Origin: Methanosaeta sp. UBA80
GTDB taxonomy: Archaea; Halobacteriota; Methanosarcinia; Methanotrichales; Methanotrichaceae
Assembly (NCBI GenBank): GCA_002505805.1
Contig: DAWB01000197.1
Coordinates: forward strand, 4,139 to 11,156
Length of the DNA: 7,018 nt
Direction: 5' to 3'
In this document: piece by piece, positions 5,807 through 7,018 of the stretch
Position numbering within the stretch: the stretch's first letter is position 1
Layout: each line of letters opens with the position of its first letter
Notes under the pieces: model-generated
The model's input: only the letters and a program-made list of their open reading frames with translations
Database searches by the model: none
Told to the model about the DNA's origin: nothing
Translations under genes and position numbers: made by a program

Positions 5807-6466
5807 TTAATCAAATACCGTATATTCCTCCGAATCACTCTTCTGCTCATTCTGAGCGGCGCTTTTCTTGGCCCCAATCAATCTCTGCAGCCCATCCTCA
5901 TCCAGGGCAGCCAGCTCCCACACCCTGGATTTATGGGCAAGTGGATAGACTCTGAGGCTCTTGCTCCCTCGCCGGACGGACTCGGACTTGATATCCAGCT
6001 TGGAGAGGGCTTTTCCTAGCTGTCTGCTCCCCATTCCCCCTGCCTTTGAAGCCTGATCCGGGGTTGGCTCGCGACTGGCATCAAACTCGGATTGGATGAA
6101 CTCCAGGGCTTTCTTCAGCGCCACCATGCTCAGGGCAGCTGGCTTGGCCTTTGCCGCTCCTGCCTTCCTCCGGGCAGTCCTACGCGATTGGGAAGAAGGC
6201 TGATTTTTGGGCATGGCATCGGCAGATGTTGTGGCTGCCATATGAGACTCCCATTCGGTCAAGGAGAAGATCATGGCCCGACCGCGCCTCTTCAGCGCGA
6301 TCTTGTTCTCCCGTCCCAGCCAGCCTAGAGCGCCAAGGACATCTTCCCGGCTCAGAGATGTCAGCTTCGCCAGATCGGCGATGTTGTTTGGTCCATTCTT
6401 GCTCAGAGCTTGCCAGACGATTCCCGCATTGGTGCCAAAAATCGATTCGACGGTCATTTCATTCAT
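5807..6466 (-). CDS. Winged-helix DNA-binding protein, DUF2582-like N-terminus with basic linker and second domain
   Basis: Likely a DNA-binding protein or transcription regulator; targets unknown. Of 219 residues, 5-73 form a winged helix-turn-helix like the DUF2582 family: GTNAGIVWQALSKNG (11-25), a helix-turn-helix at ADLAKLTSLSREDVLGALGWL (30-50) and a basic wing KIALKRRGRAMIFSL (55-69). Residues 85-111 are a low-complexity Ser/Arg/Lys/Ala linker resembling a histone-tail-like DNA-binding arm. Residues 113-188 look like a second helix-turn-helix: helix 115-128, then TPDQASKAGGMGSRQLGKAL (135-154) and strands near VRRGSKSLRVYPL (164-176). The tail from 200 is polar and acidic. Family members are usually only about 70-100 residues, so the doubled architecture is notable. 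The start at 6466 is preferred because a TATA-like box lies 26 bases upstream; the ATG at 6457 is possible. The DUF2582 match is from memory of the fold pattern. Confidence 0.82.
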   Translation of the reverse strand: MNEMTVESIFGTNAGIVWQALSKNGPNNIADLAKLTSLSREDVLGALGWLGRENKIALKRRGRAMIFSLTEWESHMAATTSADAMPKNQPSSQSRRTARRKAGAAKAKPAALSMVALKKALEFIQSEFDASREPTPDQASKAGGMGSRQLGKALSKLDIKSESVRRGSKSLRVYPLAHKSRVWELAALDEDGLQRLIGAKKSAAQNEQKSDSEEYTVFD

Positions 6467-6488
6467 GGATAGTCAATATGTTTTTCAA

Positions 6489-6496
6489 GATATTAA
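6489..6496 (-). promoter_or_regulatory. Candidate TATA box of the winged-helix gene
   Basis: TTAATATC on the - strand is centred 26 bases upstream of the ATG at 6466. The BRE-like bases upstream are weak. There is no Shine-Dalgarno before the ATG, consistent with a leaderless start. Confidence 0.4.
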
Positions 6497-6529
6497 GATG
6501 CCGCATAAAAGAATGCATTTTGACAAACC

Positions 6530-6541
6530 AAAAAGCTTTTT
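6530..6541. repeat. 12-base perfect palindrome with T5 on both strands
   Basis: AAAAAGCTTTTT is a perfect palindrome between the terminator hairpin at 6556-6580 and the TATA-like box at 6489-6496. It gives a second T-tract for transcripts leaving the upstream gene and is also placed where a repressor or nucleoid protein could bind ahead of the winged-helix gene. Which of these is true cannot be told from sequence. Confidence 0.4.
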
Positions 6542-6555
6542 CAGCCTTTCAAGAG

Positions 6556-6580
6556 AAAATAAGGGGCTCATATTGGCCCC
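6556..6580 (-). terminator. Hairpin plus T-rich tract ending the 6629-7018 gene
   Basis: Read on the - strand, GGGGC (6580-6576) and GCCCC (6567-6563) enclose an eight-base loop and are followed by TTATTTT (6562-6556). This resembles an intrinsic terminator, 49 bases past the stop at 6629. It separates that gene from the winged-helix gene downstream. Confidence 0.6.
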
Positions 6581-6628
6581 CGCCCATGAGGCCCGGCCAA
6601 AATTAAGATGAGAAAGCAATTGCTGCCA

Positions 6629-7018
6629 TTATCCATAGATCTCCCTGATCAATCCCAGGACTGCTCTCTGCACCAGATCCACTGCCCTCTCCGGGATATA
6701 GGAGCGGGGGGTCTGAGAGCGGGCCAGGCAGATGAAGGCGGGACGGCTTACGCCCTGCAGCAGCGGCCTCACTCCCGCAATCCTTCTCCGGACCAGGCTC
6801 TCGACTGGACCCCGGTCGTCATTGCCATAGAGGCCATCCAGGTCTATTCCCAGGGCCACGGGATGCAGGCAATCCTGCATGTCCCTCTGAAAGTCATGCA
6901 GGCTTATGCGCCGGGGCAGGGGAGCGGTCTTGGGGCTTGCCTCATCTCCCGCCAGATCGGTCTCCTCTCCGTCCCAGAAGATCCATCTGCACCCTCCCGG
7001 GCCGCTCTTCACTCTGGT
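6629..7018 (-). CDS. Unrecognised protein, C-terminal 129 residues (5' end outside window)
   Basis: The frame is open to the window edge, so the start lies beyond 7018; the in-frame GTG at 7012 is more likely an internal Val than a start, since no binding site can be seen. I do not recognise the family. Visible segments include WIFWDGEE (12-19), HPVALGIDLDGLYGNDDRGP (52-71), VRRRIAGVRPLLQGVSRPAFICLARSQ (76-102) and a helical C-terminus (110-127) with VDLVQRAVLGLIREIY. The strand-like VALGIDLD followed by acidic and Gly-rich turns, and the PAFICLARSQTPRSYIP segment, suggest the end of an alpha/beta enzyme. No signal peptide or membrane helix is in the visible part. Codon use and G+C-rich composition support real coding. 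The transcript probably ends at the hairpin 6580-6556. Confidence 0.72.
   Translation of the reverse strand, partial: TRVKSGPGGCRWIFWDGEETDLAGDEASPKTAPLPRRISLHDFQRDMQDCLHPVALGIDLDGLYGNDDRGPVESLVRRRIAGVRPLLQGVSRPAFICLARSQTPRSYIPERAVDLVQRAVLGLIREIYG

Noticed and set aside
6151..6606. 151-codon + strand frame and overlapping frames at 6092-6328 and 6273-6611
   Set aside because: Antisense to the winged-helix gene and rich in Arg/Ser/Pro, as expected for a shadow of G+C-rich coding DNA.

Overview
The window looks like chromosomal DNA of a methanogenic archaeon. A Methanothrix/Methanosaeta-like or Methanosarcina-like genome is my best guess; this is inference from style, not a proven assignment. 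The signs are: a long-form archaeal-type RmlA with a C-terminal left-handed beta helix; free use of AGA, AGG and ATA codons; A/T-rich TATA-like boxes about 26-28 bases upstream of several starts, which suggests leaderless or very short leaders; GGTGA-type ribosome binding sites; T-tract terminator candidates; and a family of surface Cys/Asp repeats.

Layout. On the + strand, the window opens inside rmlA (1-666, C-terminal 221 residues), closely followed by rmlB (672-1673). They form an operon that makes dTDP-4-keto-6-deoxyglucose, the precursor of rhamnose and other deoxysugars for surface glycans. All other genes lie on the - strand. A 179-base convergent region (1674-1852) holds two strong inverted repeats and T-tracts for both directions. 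It is followed by a 673-residue secreted lipoprotein-like protein (1853-3874) with about 13 Cys/Asp-rich repeats, a Tyr/Pro linker and a Cys-free C-terminal domain. Upstream of it on the same strand come a conserved-looking 254-residue protein of unknown function (4182-4946), a 106-residue orphan (5313-5633), a 219-residue DNA-binding candidate with an N-terminal winged helix resembling DUF2582 (5807-6466), and the C-terminal 129 residues of an unrecognised protein running off the right edge (6629-7018).

How they fit together. rmlA and rmlB clearly act in one pathway. The convergent Cys-rich protein is predicted to be outside the cell and carries 11 N-glycosylation sequons, so it is a plausible acceptor of surface glycan, but nothing in the sequence ties it to dTDP sugars. 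The remaining - strand genes are separated by gaps of 162-366 bases. Three of them have their own TATA-like candidates and the partial gene ends at a hairpin plus T-rich tract, so they look like single-gene units, not an operon. No RNA gene, CRISPR array, transposase or phage gene was seen. The most unusual item is the modular Cys-rich protein, with its capped repeat blocks and a recent 72-base internal duplication.
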